A model generated the notes under the pieces. The model searched no databases. It was not told where the DNA came from and was given only the letters and a program-made list of their open reading frames with translations. From the NCBI RefSeq assembly GCF_002286985.1, contig NZ_NSKC01000003.1, positions 186,001 through 250,000 on the forward strand: DNA of 64,000 nt, written 5' to 3'. The stretch's first letter is position 1, and each line of letters opens with the position of its first letter. Position numbers and translations under genes: made by a program. This document shows positions 36,158 through 44,200 of the stretch, piece after piece. Source of the DNA: Halorubrum salipaludis. Its GTDB lineage: Archaea; Halobacteriota; Halobacteria; Halobacteriales; Haloferacaceae.

Positions 36158-36997
36158 TCAGTCGGCCGCCTGTCCCCCGTCGACGGGGATCGTGTGGCCG
36201 GTGACGTAGGAGGCGTCCGACGAGCAGAGGAACGCGACGACCCCCGCCATCTCCTCCGGGTCGGCGATGCGGTCCATCGGCACGTCGCGCATCGCCGACG
36301 TGTCGAAGTCCGCCCGGAGCGTCCGGATCGCGGTTCGGACCAGCGCGACGGCGGCCCTGATCCGATCGCGGAGCGACGCCGGTCCGGCGCTTCCGGACCC
36401 CCCGAGGAGCCCCGACTGGATGTTCGTCCTCGTCGGCCCTGGCGCGATCGCGTTCACGCGGATCCCGCGGCTCGCGTTCTCCAGCGCGACCGACTTCGTG
36501 AGCCCGACGACGCCGTGTTTGCTGGCCGAGTAGCTGGAGAGCCCGCCCATCCCGACGAGGCCGGCCATCGAGGCGGTGTTGACGATCGCGCCGTGTCCCT
36601 GCCGTTTCATCACCGGGAGTTCCGCCTTCAGGCAGGTCCAGATCCCCTTGAGGTTCACGTCCATCAGCCGGTCCCACTGCTCCTCGGTGACTTCGGTCGT
36701 CTCGACGAAGTCGGTGAGGATGCCGGCGTTGTTGTGCGCGACGTCGAGGCTCCCGTAGGTTTCGACGGCTACGTCGACCATCCGCTCGACGGACGACGCG
36801 TCGGCCACGTCGACCTCGACGAACGCGGCGTCCCCGCCCGCGTCGGCGATCAGATCGGCGGTCTCGCGGCCGGCCTCCGCGGCGATGTCGGCGACGACGA
36901 CGTTCGCTCCCTCGTCGGCGAGGCGGAGCGCCGTCGCGCGACCGATCCCGGAGCCGGCGCCCGTCACGACCGCGGTCTTCCCGGCGAACCGGTTCAT
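36158..36997 (-). CDS. Short-chain dehydrogenase/reductase
   Basis: 279 residues. Classical [12 protein letters not shown] for cofactor, D at the end of strand 2 (VVADI) favouring NAD+, HNNAG, catalytic Ser-Tyr-Lys in [18 protein letters not shown] ~40-residue insertion between TRTNIQSG and the C-terminal [13 protein letters not shown] replaces the usual short substrate loop and may set specificity. Substrate unknown. The ATG overlaps the M42 peptidase stop by 4 bases, so they form an operon. Confidence 0.9.
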   Translation of the reverse strand: MNRFAGKTAVVTGAGSGIGRATALRLADEGANVVVADIAAEAGRETADLIADAGGDAAFVEVDVADASSVERMVDVAVETYGSLDVAHNNAGILTDFVETTEVTEEQWDRLMDVNLKGIWTCLKAELPVMKRQGHGAIVNTASMAGLVGMGGLSSYSASKHGVVGLTKSVALENASRGIRVNAIAPGPTRTNIQSGLLGGSGSAGPASLRDRIRAAVALVRTAIRTLRADFDTSAMRDVPMDRIADPEEMAGVVAFLCSSDASYVTGHTIPVDGGQAAD

Positions 36998-38046
36998 AGG
37001 GTGTAGTCGTGCTCGCCGGTCTCCGACTCGAGGAAGGCGGTGAGCAGGTCGATCGTCGCGGCTACGTCGTCGCCGTCGGCGGTCTCGGTGACCGTGTGGA
37101 GGTACCGCGTCGGGATCGAGATCGCGCCGACGGGCTTCGCGCCCGCGGTGTTCTGGAACCCGGCGGTGTCGGTGCCGCCCGCGGGCAACACCTCGTGCTG
37201 GTGGTCGATCCCCGCCTCCTCGGCGACCGCAGTGAGCCGCTCGTGGACCTTCGGGCTGGTGATCACCGAGGAGTCCTTCAGCTTGACCGCGGTCCCCTCG
37301 CCGAGCTCCGTCACGGCGTCCGCCGCGTCGCCGATCTGGGGCACGTCGTTCGCGACGGTCACGTCCAAGGCGATCGCGAGGTCGGGGTCGATGTCGACGC
37401 CGAGCGCCGTCGCCCCACGGAGGCCGACCTCCTCCTGGACGGTCGCCGCGAAGTGGACCGTCACGTCCGGGTCCTCTATCCGCGCTGCGGCCTCGAGCGT
37501 CGCGAACAGACAGATCCGGTCGTCGAGCGCCTTCCCCGTGATCCGGTCGCCCATGCGGGTCGTCGTCTGGTCGAGCGTCACGAGGTCGCCGACGCCGACG
37601 AGCTCCTCGACCGCCTCGGCGTCGCGCCCCACGTCGATGTACACGTCGGCGACCTCGTCGTCCTTCTCCTTCTGCTCCTCGGTGAGCGTGTGTGGCGGGA
37701 CGGAGCCGATGACGCCGGTGAGATCCTCCTCGCCGTGGACGGTGACGCGCTGCGCGCGCAGCACGCGGGCGTCGAACCCGCCGAGCGGGTCCACCTGCAC
37801 GAACCCCTCGTCGGTGACGTGGCGGACCATGAAGCCGATCTCGTCCATGTGCGCCGCGACGGCGACGGAGTATTCCGAATCGCCCTCGATCGTGGCGACG
37901 ACGTTGCCCATCGCGTCGGTGCGGACGCGGTCGGCGCGGTCGGCGAACTCGCGGCGGACGATCTCGCGGACCTCGTCCTCGTACCCCGGGACGCCTCGGG
38001 CCTCGGTCAACTCGCACAGCAGGTCGTAATCGAACTCGAACGACAT
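36994..38046 (-). CDS. M42 family metallopeptidase (TET aminopeptidase / endoglucanase-like)
   Basis: 350 residues. Metal ligands in order: AAHMDEIGF (His), KALDDRICL (Asp), [10 protein letters not shown] (Glu pair, catalytic and ligand), LDVT (Asp) and YLHT (late His). M42 enzymes form dodecameric tetrahedral aminopeptidases that trim peptides in haloarchaea. The ATG at 38046 ([10 protein letters not shown]) is favoured over one nine codons upstream. Co-transcribed with the SDR gene downstream. Confidence 0.92.
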   Translation of the reverse strand: MSFEFDYDLLCELTEARGVPGYEDEVREIVRREFADRADRVRTDAMGNVVATIEGDSEYSVAVAAHMDEIGFMVRHVTDEGFVQVDPLGGFDARVLRAQRVTVHGEEDLTGVIGSVPPHTLTEEQKEKDDEVADVYIDVGRDAEAVEELVGVGDLVTLDQTTTRMGDRITGKALDDRICLFATLEAAARIEDPDVTVHFAATVQEEVGLRGATALGVDIDPDLAIALDVTVANDVPQIGDAADAVTELGEGTAVKLKDSSVITSPKVHERLTAVAEEAGIDHQHEVLPAGGTDTAGFQNTAGAKPVGAISIPTRYLHTVTETADGDDVAATIDLLTAFLESETGEHDYTL

Positions 38047-38134
38047 GGCCGCAGATCGCGACGCCACCGACAAAGTTCCGCAGGATCCGGAACGCGCCCC
38101 CGGTTCCCGGTCGGTTCAGCCCTCCATCGTTAGG

Positions 38135-38176
38135 AACCCTCAACGAGTTTAGGGTTGTTCCGCAACCCTTTTGCGG
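38135..38176. promoter_or_regulatory. Nested inverted repeats in a divergent promoter region
   Basis: Alternating copies of AACCCT and AGGGTT give two overlapping palindromes: AACCCT-N10-AGGGTT (38135-38156) and AGGGTTG-TTCCG-CAACCCT (38151-38169). A further CCGCAA-CCCTT-TTGCGG hairpin lies at 38160-38176. The array lies between the divergent M42 peptidase and MTH865-like genes and covers the TATA-like CCTTTTG about 28 bases before the latter's ATG, a position suited to a repressor or activator site. Confidence 0.55.
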
Positions 38177-38197
38177 TCGCTCCCGGGACGTGAGTGT

Positions 38198-38455
38198 ATG
38201 ACCGACGTGAAAGCGGAACTCCGCGAACAGTTCTTAGAGGCCTTCGGCGGCGCCGACTTCCCCGTCGAGAACCAGATGGATCTGGTCCCCGCGCTCCCGA
38301 ACGGCCCGGGCACGAAGTTCGAGGCCGGCGACGTGAGCTTCACCGCGATGGAGATGGCCGCGAAGCTCGGCAGCGAGCAGGAGTTCCCCTACGACACCGC
38401 CGAGGAGCTCGTCGACGACATCATCGACGGGCTCGAAGCGAAGGGGATGATCTGA
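38198..38455 (+). CDS. MTH865-like small protein
   Basis: 85 residues. The sequence matches the MTH865-like family: GGADFPVENQMDLVPALPNGP, a helix pair and AEELVDDIIDGLEAKGMI at the end. The family has a small EF-hand-like helical fold with unknown function and is found in many archaea. The ATG at 38198 is preferred over one nine codons upstream. Confidence 0.82.
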   Translation: MTDVKAELREQFLEAFGGADFPVENQMDLVPALPNGPGTKFEAGDVSFTAMEMAAKLGSEQEFPYDTAEELVDDIIDGLEAKGMI

Positions 38456-38537
38456 CGCTCCGTCGCGACACCGCCTCTCCTCGAACCGTTCGTCGGACCG
38501 CCGAGGGGTTGATACGCTCGGAGCCGTAACCCCGGCC

Positions 38538-39329
38538 GTGGTCGCCGATTTCATCCGCCTCCTGCCGCCCTGGGTCGCGTTGGGGCTCGCGCTCGGCGCG
38601 GTCGCCTCCGCGCTCGTCGCGCTCGCCTTCTACCTCGGGGATCGGTACGCGGCCCCTGCTCCGAGCGACGGCGCCGGGCGGTCCGGCTCGGGACGCGTCG
38701 GCGGTGGACCCGGCGGACCCGGCGGCGCCGCTTCGGGGTCGGCCGGCGACGAGCGGCGACGGCGGGAGATCCGCGAGTACCTGCGAGCGATCGACGAGCG
38801 GTTCCGCGAGGACCACGCGTTCGACGGCGTTGCGGTCCCCTTCTACCTCCCCGAGCGCGGGGTCGCCATCACCTTCGACGCGCACGACTACTTCAGACTG
38901 GAGGGCGAGGGGGTCTACACCGTCCTCTGTGAACACGAGATGCCCGGCCGGGGACTCGGTCGCCGGCTCCCGTTCGACGTGACCGAGCCCGAGTGGGCGA
39001 CGGGCGGGCGGTCCGAGAGAGCCGGACGGTCCGGGAGGAACCGTCGGCGCGTCGGCGGCGCCGACCGCGCCGCCGACCGGATCGGCCGGGCCGCCGGCGC
39101 GGGCGGACGCGACCCCGTGGCGGCCGCCTTCGCCGAGCTCGACGTGGCGACCGACGCCGACGCCGCCGAGGTGAAACGCGCCTATCGCGAGCGCGTCAAG
39201 GAGACCCACCCGGATCAGGGCGGCGACGAGGAGGCGTTCCGACGGGTCCGCGAGGCGTACGCGACCGCACGCAACCACGTCGGCGAGGGGGACCGCCACC
39301 GAGGACCGTCGTCCGGCTTCAGGCGGTGA
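38538..39329 (+). CDS. Membrane-anchored J-domain protein
   Basis: 263 residues from a GTG. One transmembrane helix near residues 10-32 is followed by a Gly/Ser/Arg-rich linker, a beta-rich central region (VPFYLPERGVAITFDAHDYFRL), another basic low-complexity linker and a C-terminal J domain with the HPD motif (KETHPDQGG) near residue 222. The J domain would stimulate the ATPase of a DnaK-type Hsp70; the membrane anchor would place it at the inner face of the membrane. The central region is not a DnaJ module and is of unknown function. Confidence 0.82.
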   Translation: MVADFIRLLPPWVALGLALGAVASALVALAFYLGDRYAAPAPSDGAGRSGSGRVGGGPGGPGGAASGSAGDERRRREIREYLRAIDERFREDHAFDGVAVPFYLPERGVAITFDAHDYFRLEGEGVYTVLCEHEMPGRGLGRRLPFDVTEPEWATGGRSERAGRSGRNRRRVGGADRAADRIGRAAGAGGRDPVAAAFAELDVATDADAAEVKRAYRERVKETHPDQGGDEEAFRRVREAYATARNHVGEGDRHRGPSSGFRR

Positions 39330-39455
39330 CCGCGCGGGAGGCGTTCGGGCCGTGAGCGGAACCGCGCTCCCGCCGTCGGCCTCCGCCGGGAGCGCCCGCC
39401 GCGGTCCGACCCGTCGCGAACGCTTTTGTTCCTCGAACGGTGTGATACGATATCG

Positions 39456-39653
39456 ATGAACACGGAGACGGCGTGTCTGGGCTGCGGCGATCCGTTCGAC
39501 TGGGACGAGGTCGTCTGCCCCGAGTGCGGCTGGGACCGGGACGAGTGGGCGGCGGGCGGCCGACACGGACTGGAGAAGGACGGCCACGGCGAGCCCGAGG
39601 AGGACGGTCGCGCTGGCGGCGGCGGGCTCGGCGGACTGGGGCCGATCCGCTGA
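39456..39653 (+). CDS. Small double-CxxC zinc-ribbon protein
   Basis: 65 residues. Two CxxC-type pairs (CLGCGDPFDWDEVVCPECGW) form one zinc ribbon in the first 30 residues, followed by an acidic and glycine-rich disordered tail. Many such small proteins occur in haloarchaea; some act in regulation. Function unknown. It stands alone between the J-domain gene and the convergent DUF59 gene. Confidence 0.7.
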   Translation: MNTETACLGCGDPFDWDEVVCPECGWDRDEWAAGGRHGLEKDGHGEPEEDGRAGGGGLGGLGPIR

Positions 39654-39698
39654 GGCCGAGCGGGTCCGAGGGCGGGGGACGAGCCCACCGACCGCGAC

Positions 39699-40622
39699 TC
39701 AGTCGTCGGTGCCGACCGTCCACGTCGAGGTGAACTCGTCGACGTCGCCGTCGTACGTCGCCCCGTCGGCCGCCGACTCGTCGAACGACGGCGACCCGGA
39801 TCCGTCCGGGCCGTCGGGCCCGTGGCGCGCGCGATGGAGGGCGTCGCACACGGCGCCTTGCCCGCCCATGTTCACGGTCGCGAGCCGGGACCGCTTCTGT
39901 ACCACGTCCAGTTGCTCCGGCGGGATCGGGCCCCCCTCCGGCGTCAGGAACAGCGTGTCGCCGGGCGCCGTCACGTGGCCGCTCGTCGTGACCCGGTCGA
40001 GGTAGTCGGCGATCGGCGCGGCGTCGACGACGACCGACAGCCCGCCGAGGTCGACGTGCGCCTCCTCCTCGACGACCGTCAGATCGGAGCGGACGAGCGA
40101 GACGATCTGTTCGGCGTCGACTCCGGCATCGAGCAGCAGCTGGACCGCCTCGCGCTGTCTGGAGACGCGGGCCTTGTCGGCGATGGCGGCTCGGACCGCC
40201 GCCACGTCACCGTCGGCGTCCGGGAACGTCTCGCCGAAGCCGTCGCGGGCGTTGACGCCCGTCGTGATCTCCTCGCCGTGCATGTGGTCGCACAGCTCGA
40301 TCCGCGCCTCGTCGACCCAGTCGAGCGCCTCGACCTCGTCGCGGGCGTCGGTCGCCATCATCCACGCGAAGGCGGGCGAACACCACGCCGTCGGGAGGGT
40401 GAACCGGACCTCGACGCGATCGCCATCGATCTCGATCGCGTCGACGTAGTCGAGCTCGACGATGGAGCGGGCGAGTTCGGGATCCTCGACGCGGTCCAGT
40501 CGCTCCCTGACCGCCGGCGTCCCGCGGAGACCGTCCGCAGCGTCGCCCGTCGGCTCGTCCGCGGATTCCCTCGTCGGGTCGCCCGCGCGATCGCCCGCCG
40601 GGTCTGTGCCGCTCCCCGACAT
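39699..40622 (-). CDS. DUF59/MIP18-type iron-sulfur assembly family protein
   Basis: 307 residues. After an acidic N-terminal tail, residues ~35-130 match the DUF59/PaaD fold (VEDPELARSIVELDYVDAIEI... VRFTLPTAWCSPAFAWMMATD), with a Cys in the place of the conserved family cysteine. About 180 further residues are not found in PaaD or SufT and carry no known motif. The ATG overlaps the stop of the amidohydrolase gene (TGATG), so the two are translationally coupled. A role in maturing a metalloenzyme, perhaps the amidohydrolase or the nearby dehydrogenase, is inferred from context. Confidence 0.82.
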   Translation of the reverse strand: MSGSGTDPAGDRAGDPTRESADEPTGDAADGLRGTPAVRERLDRVEDPELARSIVELDYVDAIEIDGDRVEVRFTLPTAWCSPAFAWMMATDARDEVEALDWVDEARIELCDHMHGEEITTGVNARDGFGETFPDADGDVAAVRAAIADKARVSRQREAVQLLLDAGVDAEQIVSLVRSDLTVVEEEAHVDLGGLSVVVDAAPIADYLDRVTTSGHVTAPGDTLFLTPEGGPIPPEQLDVVQKRSRLATVNMGGQGAVCDALHRARHGPDGPDGSGSPSFDESAADGATYDGDVDEFTSTWTVGTDD

Positions 40623-41683
40623 CAGTCCGCCGCGGCCCCCGCGTCGCCGCCGTAGTGATCCGCGAGGTCGAACCGCTCGGTGATGTCGTCGTCGCGGAAC
40701 TGTCGTTTCTTCTCCTCGATGTCGATGTCGTACAGCTCCGCGGCGTTTTCTCCCATTATCTTTTTCATCGTCTCGACGTCGAGCTCGACGCCGTACTCGT
40801 CTTTCTGCTCGTCGGTGAGCTCCGCGTTGATGACCTGCTCGACGAGCCAGTCGGGGTTCCACAGCGCGTAGTCGGAGCCGAACAGGACCCGGTCTTCGCC
40901 GAGCCAGAAGAGGAGCTCGCCCATGATATCGCCGAACTTCCGCTCGCGGTGGGTCGACATCGCGGAGGCGACCGCGAGCCCGCCGTAGACGTTGGGCTCT
41001 TGGGCGGCGATCCAACAGAAGTCGTCGAGCCGCGGCAGTCCGACGTGGTTGACGATGAAGTTGAGCTCCGGGAACGACGAGGCGGCGTCGTCGACGTCCT
41101 TCACGTCGAACGCGTCGCGGTTGAGCGGGCGGATCGTCGGCCCCTTGTGGGCGTTGATGTTCTCGATGCCGAGCTCCGAGCACTTCTCGAGGAACTCGAA
41201 GGCGTCGTCGCTGTCGAGCCGCCACCCCTTCGACTCGTCGCGCCACTCGGCGGTGTACAGTTTCACGCCGGGGATGTCGTACTCCTCCTTGAGGTGTTCG
41301 AGGTATCGGAGCCCTTCCTCGCCGTCACGGGGGTCGAAGCTCCCGTTCAAGACGAACCGCTCGGGGTACTCCTCCGCGAGCTCGGCGTTCTGCTCGGTCG
41401 TGTTGAACCCCTCGTCGTAGAACTCGTCGAGATACGTCGGCTGGAAGATCGCCATGTCGGCCGCTGCGTTCCCGAACAGGTCCTCGGTCATCCGGTCGGC
41501 GCCGTAATGTCGGTACTCGTCGATGTCCCACTGCTCCTCCTCCGGCGTGAACCCGGTGTGGTAGTCGTAGAAACACTGGAGGAACTGCTCGCCCCCCTCG
41601 TGGACGATGTTCTCCTGCCGTGCGTCCCACAGGTGGACGTGGCCGTCGATGACGAAGATCTCCTCGCCGTCCTTCTCGTACAT
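40622..41683 (-). CDS. Amidohydrolase 2 family TIM-barrel protein
   Basis: 353 residues. TIM-barrel hydrolase/decarboxylase superfamily: IDGHVHLWD as first metal site, GVKLYTAEWRD, INAHKGP (His), FIVNHVGLPRLDDF (His), and VLFGSDYALWNPD (Asp) near the end. These are the metal-ligand positions of ACMSD-type enzymes. Substrate unknown. First gene of a two-gene operon with the DUF59 protein, with a palindromic promoter element upstream and a divergent alcohol dehydrogenase 184 bases away. In actinobacterial propane-monooxygenase operons the same families stand together. Confidence 0.88.
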   Translation of the reverse strand: MYEKDGEEIFVIDGHVHLWDARQENIVHEGGEQFLQCFYDYHTGFTPEEEQWDIDEYRHYGADRMTEDLFGNAAADMAIFQPTYLDEFYDEGFNTTEQNAELAEEYPERFVLNGSFDPRDGEEGLRYLEHLKEEYDIPGVKLYTAEWRDESKGWRLDSDDAFEFLEKCSELGIENINAHKGPTIRPLNRDAFDVKDVDDAASSFPELNFIVNHVGLPRLDDFCWIAAQEPNVYGGLAVASAMSTHRERKFGDIMGELLFWLGEDRVLFGSDYALWNPDWLVEQVINAELTDEQKDEYGVELDVETMKKIMGENAAELYDIDIEEKKRQFRDDDITERFDLADHYGGDAGAAAD

Positions 41684-41690
41684 GCGAGTA

Positions 41691-41713
41691 TATGTGTGGA
41701 TTGCCCACACATA
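41691..41713. promoter_or_regulatory. Perfect 9+9 bp palindrome on the amidohydrolase promoter
   Basis: TATGTGTGG-N5-CCACACATA ends seven bases before the amidohydrolase start codon, between its TATA-like box and the expected transcription start. It is the longest perfect palindrome noticed in a promoter in this window. The position is that of an operator bound by a dimeric repressor. No copy was seen by the divergent dehydrogenase. Confidence 0.7.
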
Positions 41714-41722
41714 ACTATAAGG
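41713..41722 (-). promoter_or_regulatory. TATA-like box of the amidohydrolase operon
   Basis: CCTTATAGTT on the minus strand, centred about 34 bases before the ATG at 41683, puts the transcription start near 41691, at the edge of the palindrome. A leader of only a few bases follows. Confidence 0.55.
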
Positions 41723-41832
41723 ATCGTTCAGGATGGTTTTGTCCGGGTTCCGCGGACGCTCGCCATCGGTTCTCGCCCCTCGACGCGCCGGTTCGCGGTA
41801 GTCGCGACGGGTCCAGCGTTCTACCATAACGA

Positions 41833-41841
41833 ACGTTTATG
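41833..41841 (+). promoter_or_regulatory. TATA-like box of the alcohol dehydrogenase
   Basis: CGTTTATGA about 30 bases before the ATG at 41868; consistent with a leaderless or near-leaderless transcript divergent from the amidohydrolase operon. Confidence 0.5.
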
Positions 41842-41867
41842 ATGAAGGGTGCGAGAGAGTATAACAC

Positions 41868-42908
41868 ATGCAAGCCGCCAGGCTCCACGAGTACACGGAC
41901 GACATGAGCGAGGGACTCACCATCGACGAGGTCGAGCGCCCGGAGGCGACGGGCGCGGACGACGTGATCGTCGAGGTCGAGGGCGCGGGGTGGTGCCAGA
42001 CGGACAACCACATCATCGAGGGGATGTGGGCGGAGTACGTCCCGCAGGAGCTCCCGATGACGCTCGGCCACGAGAACGCCGGGACGGTCGTCGAGACGGG
42101 CGAGGACGTGGAGTTGGTCTCGCCGGGGGACCCGGTGATCTGTCACCCGGTCCAGACCTGCGGCACCTGTCGGCCCTGTCGGCTCGGCGAGACGATGTAC
42201 TGCGAGAACGACGCGTTCAACGGGCTCACCACCGACGGCGGCTTCGCCGAGTACCTCCACACCAGCGAGCGCTCGGTGATCCCCCTCCCGTCCGGCGTCG
42301 AGCCGATCGACATCGCGCCGCACGCCGACGCCGGCATCACGGCGTACCACGCCGCGAAGAAGGCGGTCGCCGACCTGAACCCCGGCGACCACGCGGTCGT
42401 CATCGGCGTCGGCGGGCTCGGCCACATCGGGCTCCAGTGCCTCGACGCGATGAGCGCGGCCCGCATCACCGCCGTCGACCTGAAGGAGTCGGCGCTGGAT
42501 CTGGCCGCGGGGTACGGCGCCGACCACCTCGTCAACCCGGGCGAGTCGGACGTTCCCGACGAGATCGAGGCGATCACCGACGGGACGGGCGCCGCACAGG
42601 TGCTCGACTTCGTCGGCGAGGACGTGACGACCGCCTACGCCCCCGACATCACCGCCGCGGGCGGCGACCACCACATCATCGGCTACGGCGGGCACGTCCA
42701 CGAGCCGGCGCAGGCGCTCGTGAACGGGGAGTTCTCGTTCGTCGGCAACATCGTCGGGCGGTACGCGGAGCTCCAGGAGCTCGTCGCGCTCGTCGAGCAG
42801 GGCGACGTCGACCTCCACACGAGCCGGTACGACCTCGGCGAGGTCAACGAGGTCGCCGAGAAGCTCGAACACCGCGAGATCGACGGGCGCGCCGTCATCA
42901 TGCCCTGA
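41868..42908 (+). CDS. Zinc-dependent alcohol dehydrogenase (MDR family)
   Basis: 346 residues. The catalytic zinc ligands C43 (GWCQTD) and H68-E69 (GHEN) and the structural zinc cysteines C98, C101, C104 and C112 are complete; the dinucleotide loop is GVGGLGHIG near residue 182, followed by an acidic residue at the strand end (VDLKES) favouring NAD(H). The substrate is unknown; secondary alcohol or aldehyde are possible. Divergent from the amidohydrolase-DUF59 pair. An alcohol dehydrogenase of this kind accompanies the same two families in propane-oxidation clusters. Confidence 0.92.
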   Translation: MQAARLHEYTDDMSEGLTIDEVERPEATGADDVIVEVEGAGWCQTDNHIIEGMWAEYVPQELPMTLGHENAGTVVETGEDVELVSPGDPVICHPVQTCGTCRPCRLGETMYCENDAFNGLTTDGGFAEYLHTSERSVIPLPSGVEPIDIAPHADAGITAYHAAKKAVADLNPGDHAVVIGVGGLGHIGLQCLDAMSAARITAVDLKESALDLAAGYGADHLVNPGESDVPDEIEAITDGTGAAQVLDFVGEDVTTAYAPDITAAGGDHHIIGYGGHVHEPAQALVNGEFSFVGNIVGRYAELQELVALVEQGDVDLHTSRYDLGEVNEVAEKLEHREIDGRAVIMP

Positions 42909-42927
42909 GCACGACACACTCGGGGCC

Positions 42928-43350
42928 ATGGACCTCCGCCGCTGGACGCCGTTCACGTTCGTCGCGCCCGCCCGGTACGTGGACCGCGACGACCGGTGGC
43001 GCGCCTTCGACATCGAGGAGTGGTCGGAGTCGGCGTACGACTGGACGCAGGACCCGTGGAACGGCGTCGGGGACTTCGCTAAGGAGCCGCGCGAGTGCGT
43101 CGACGCCGGCCGGGGGGACTGCGAGGACTATGCCTTGGTCGCGCTCTCGTGGGCCGTCGCTCACGACCGCGACGGGGTCGGACTCGGGTTCTGTTGGGAC
43201 CTCCCCTACCCGTGGCCGCGACACGTGATCGCCTTCGACGACGAGCGCGTGTACTCGTCGGGCGAGATCACCGAGGAGAGCGTCGACGAGTGGAAGGCCG
43301 ACTCGAAGTACGCGTTCGTGCTCAAGCGCCGCTTGGGAGACCCGTCGTGA
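42928..43350 (+). CDS. Transglutaminase-like cysteine peptidase-fold protein
   Basis: 140 residues. The catalytic layout of the transglutaminase-like fold is present: C65 in GRGDCEDYA, H99 in PWPRHVIAF and D104. The size resembles the minimal bacterial transglutaminase-like cysteine proteinases (BTLCP). No signal or membrane segment, so it acts in the cytoplasm. It starts 19 bases after the alcohol dehydrogenase stop and is probably co-transcribed. The substrate is unknown; amidase, protease and peptide-linking activities are all possible. Confidence 0.78.
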   Translation: MDLRRWTPFTFVAPARYVDRDDRWRAFDIEEWSESAYDWTQDPWNGVGDFAKEPRECVDAGRGDCEDYALVALSWAVAHDRDGVGLGFCWDLPYPWPRHVIAFDDERVYSSGEITEESVDEWKADSKYAFVLKRRLGDPS

Positions 43351-43579
43351 CCCGCTCGACGCGATCGTCCCGCAGTGACCGACCCAGTACGGTCGAACGG
43401 CGGAACGACCCTCCGTAGTTAAATATCTCGACGATGAGCCGTGACGTATGCGGGTGAAAATAACTACCATGGAAGTCGCTGTCGACCACGGCCGCCGGCG
43501 ACGCACGCGATCGCACGCCACCGCCCGTCCCGGCGCGTCTCGGGCGCGACCGGACGAGTCCGCTCCGCCGTGACCGACC

Positions 43580-44065
43580 ATGCCGTCGATCAACCTCTGG
43601 GAGGCCGTCCACGTCCCGTTCGACGTCATCCGTGACGGCTATCGGAGGCTTCGGAAGGCGCTGTTCACGAAACCGCGGCCGTCCGGTGAGTACTACGTGG
43701 TTGACGGGTCCGTCGCGGAGATCGAGGCGGCCCTCGGCGAGTACAGCTTCGCCCCGAACTGGGAATTCTCCTACCACAAACGCGGCGAGGTGATGAACCT
43801 CGCTCGCGTGGTACACGAACGCAACGCGGTCGACGGAACGACGTACCGCTGGTGGCAGACGCACCTCCGCGGCTGGCGCAACGACGACGGGCGGCTCGAG
43901 CTCCACGCGCACTGGGAGCTCGAACCGACAGAGAACGGGAACCCCCACATCGACGGCGTCGGCTTCGATTTCGACCGGGGAATGGCCACGTTGCGGTCGT
44001 TCCTCGACGAGGCCGACATCGAGTACGAGACGACGACGATCGAAGCCGAGCGCTCCGACGGCTGA
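43580..44065 (+). CDS. Uncharacterised haloarchaeal protein
   Basis: 161 residues; an in-frame stop nine bases upstream fixes the ATG at 43580. N-terminal amphipathic helix (VPFDVIRDGYRRLRKALF), then a strand-rich region with many aromatic residues (NWEFSYHKRGEVMNLARVVHE, YRWWQTHLRGW, HAHWELEPTENGNPH) and two C-terminal alpha/beta elements. Charged His/Trp positions could make a ligand site, but no family was recognised. A TATA-like TTAAATAT stands at 43420-43427, 150 bases upstream, which would give a long leader. Confidence 0.65.
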   Translation: MPSINLWEAVHVPFDVIRDGYRRLRKALFTKPRPSGEYYVVDGSVAEIEAALGEYSFAPNWEFSYHKRGEVMNLARVVHERNAVDGTTYRWWQTHLRGWRNDDGRLELHAHWELEPTENGNPHIDGVGFDFDRGMATLRSFLDEADIEYETTTIEAERSDG

Positions 44066-44168
44066 GGTCGGTCGGACGGTCGGCCGCCGTTCTCCGCCGC
44101 CGCGCCGGCGGCTACCGTCGGAGTCGGTCTGAGAGCGCGTAGTCCGCGGTCGCAGGCGCCCACGGAAG

Positions 44169-44177
44169 ATTTTTATC
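44169..44177 (+). promoter_or_regulatory. TATA-like box of the lipoprotein gene
   Basis: A TTTTTATCC run about 27 bases before the ATG at 44201, with no ribosome-binding site; typical haloarchaeal leaderless arrangement. Confidence 0.55.
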
Positions 44178-44200
44178 CCTCGTGTCGAATCTACGGGATT

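Noticed and set aside
41868-41890. A second copy of the palindromic operator on the alcohol dehydrogenase promoter
   Set aside because: The region from 41714 to 41868 has no ATGTGTGG-type arms, so shared control by the same site is not supported.
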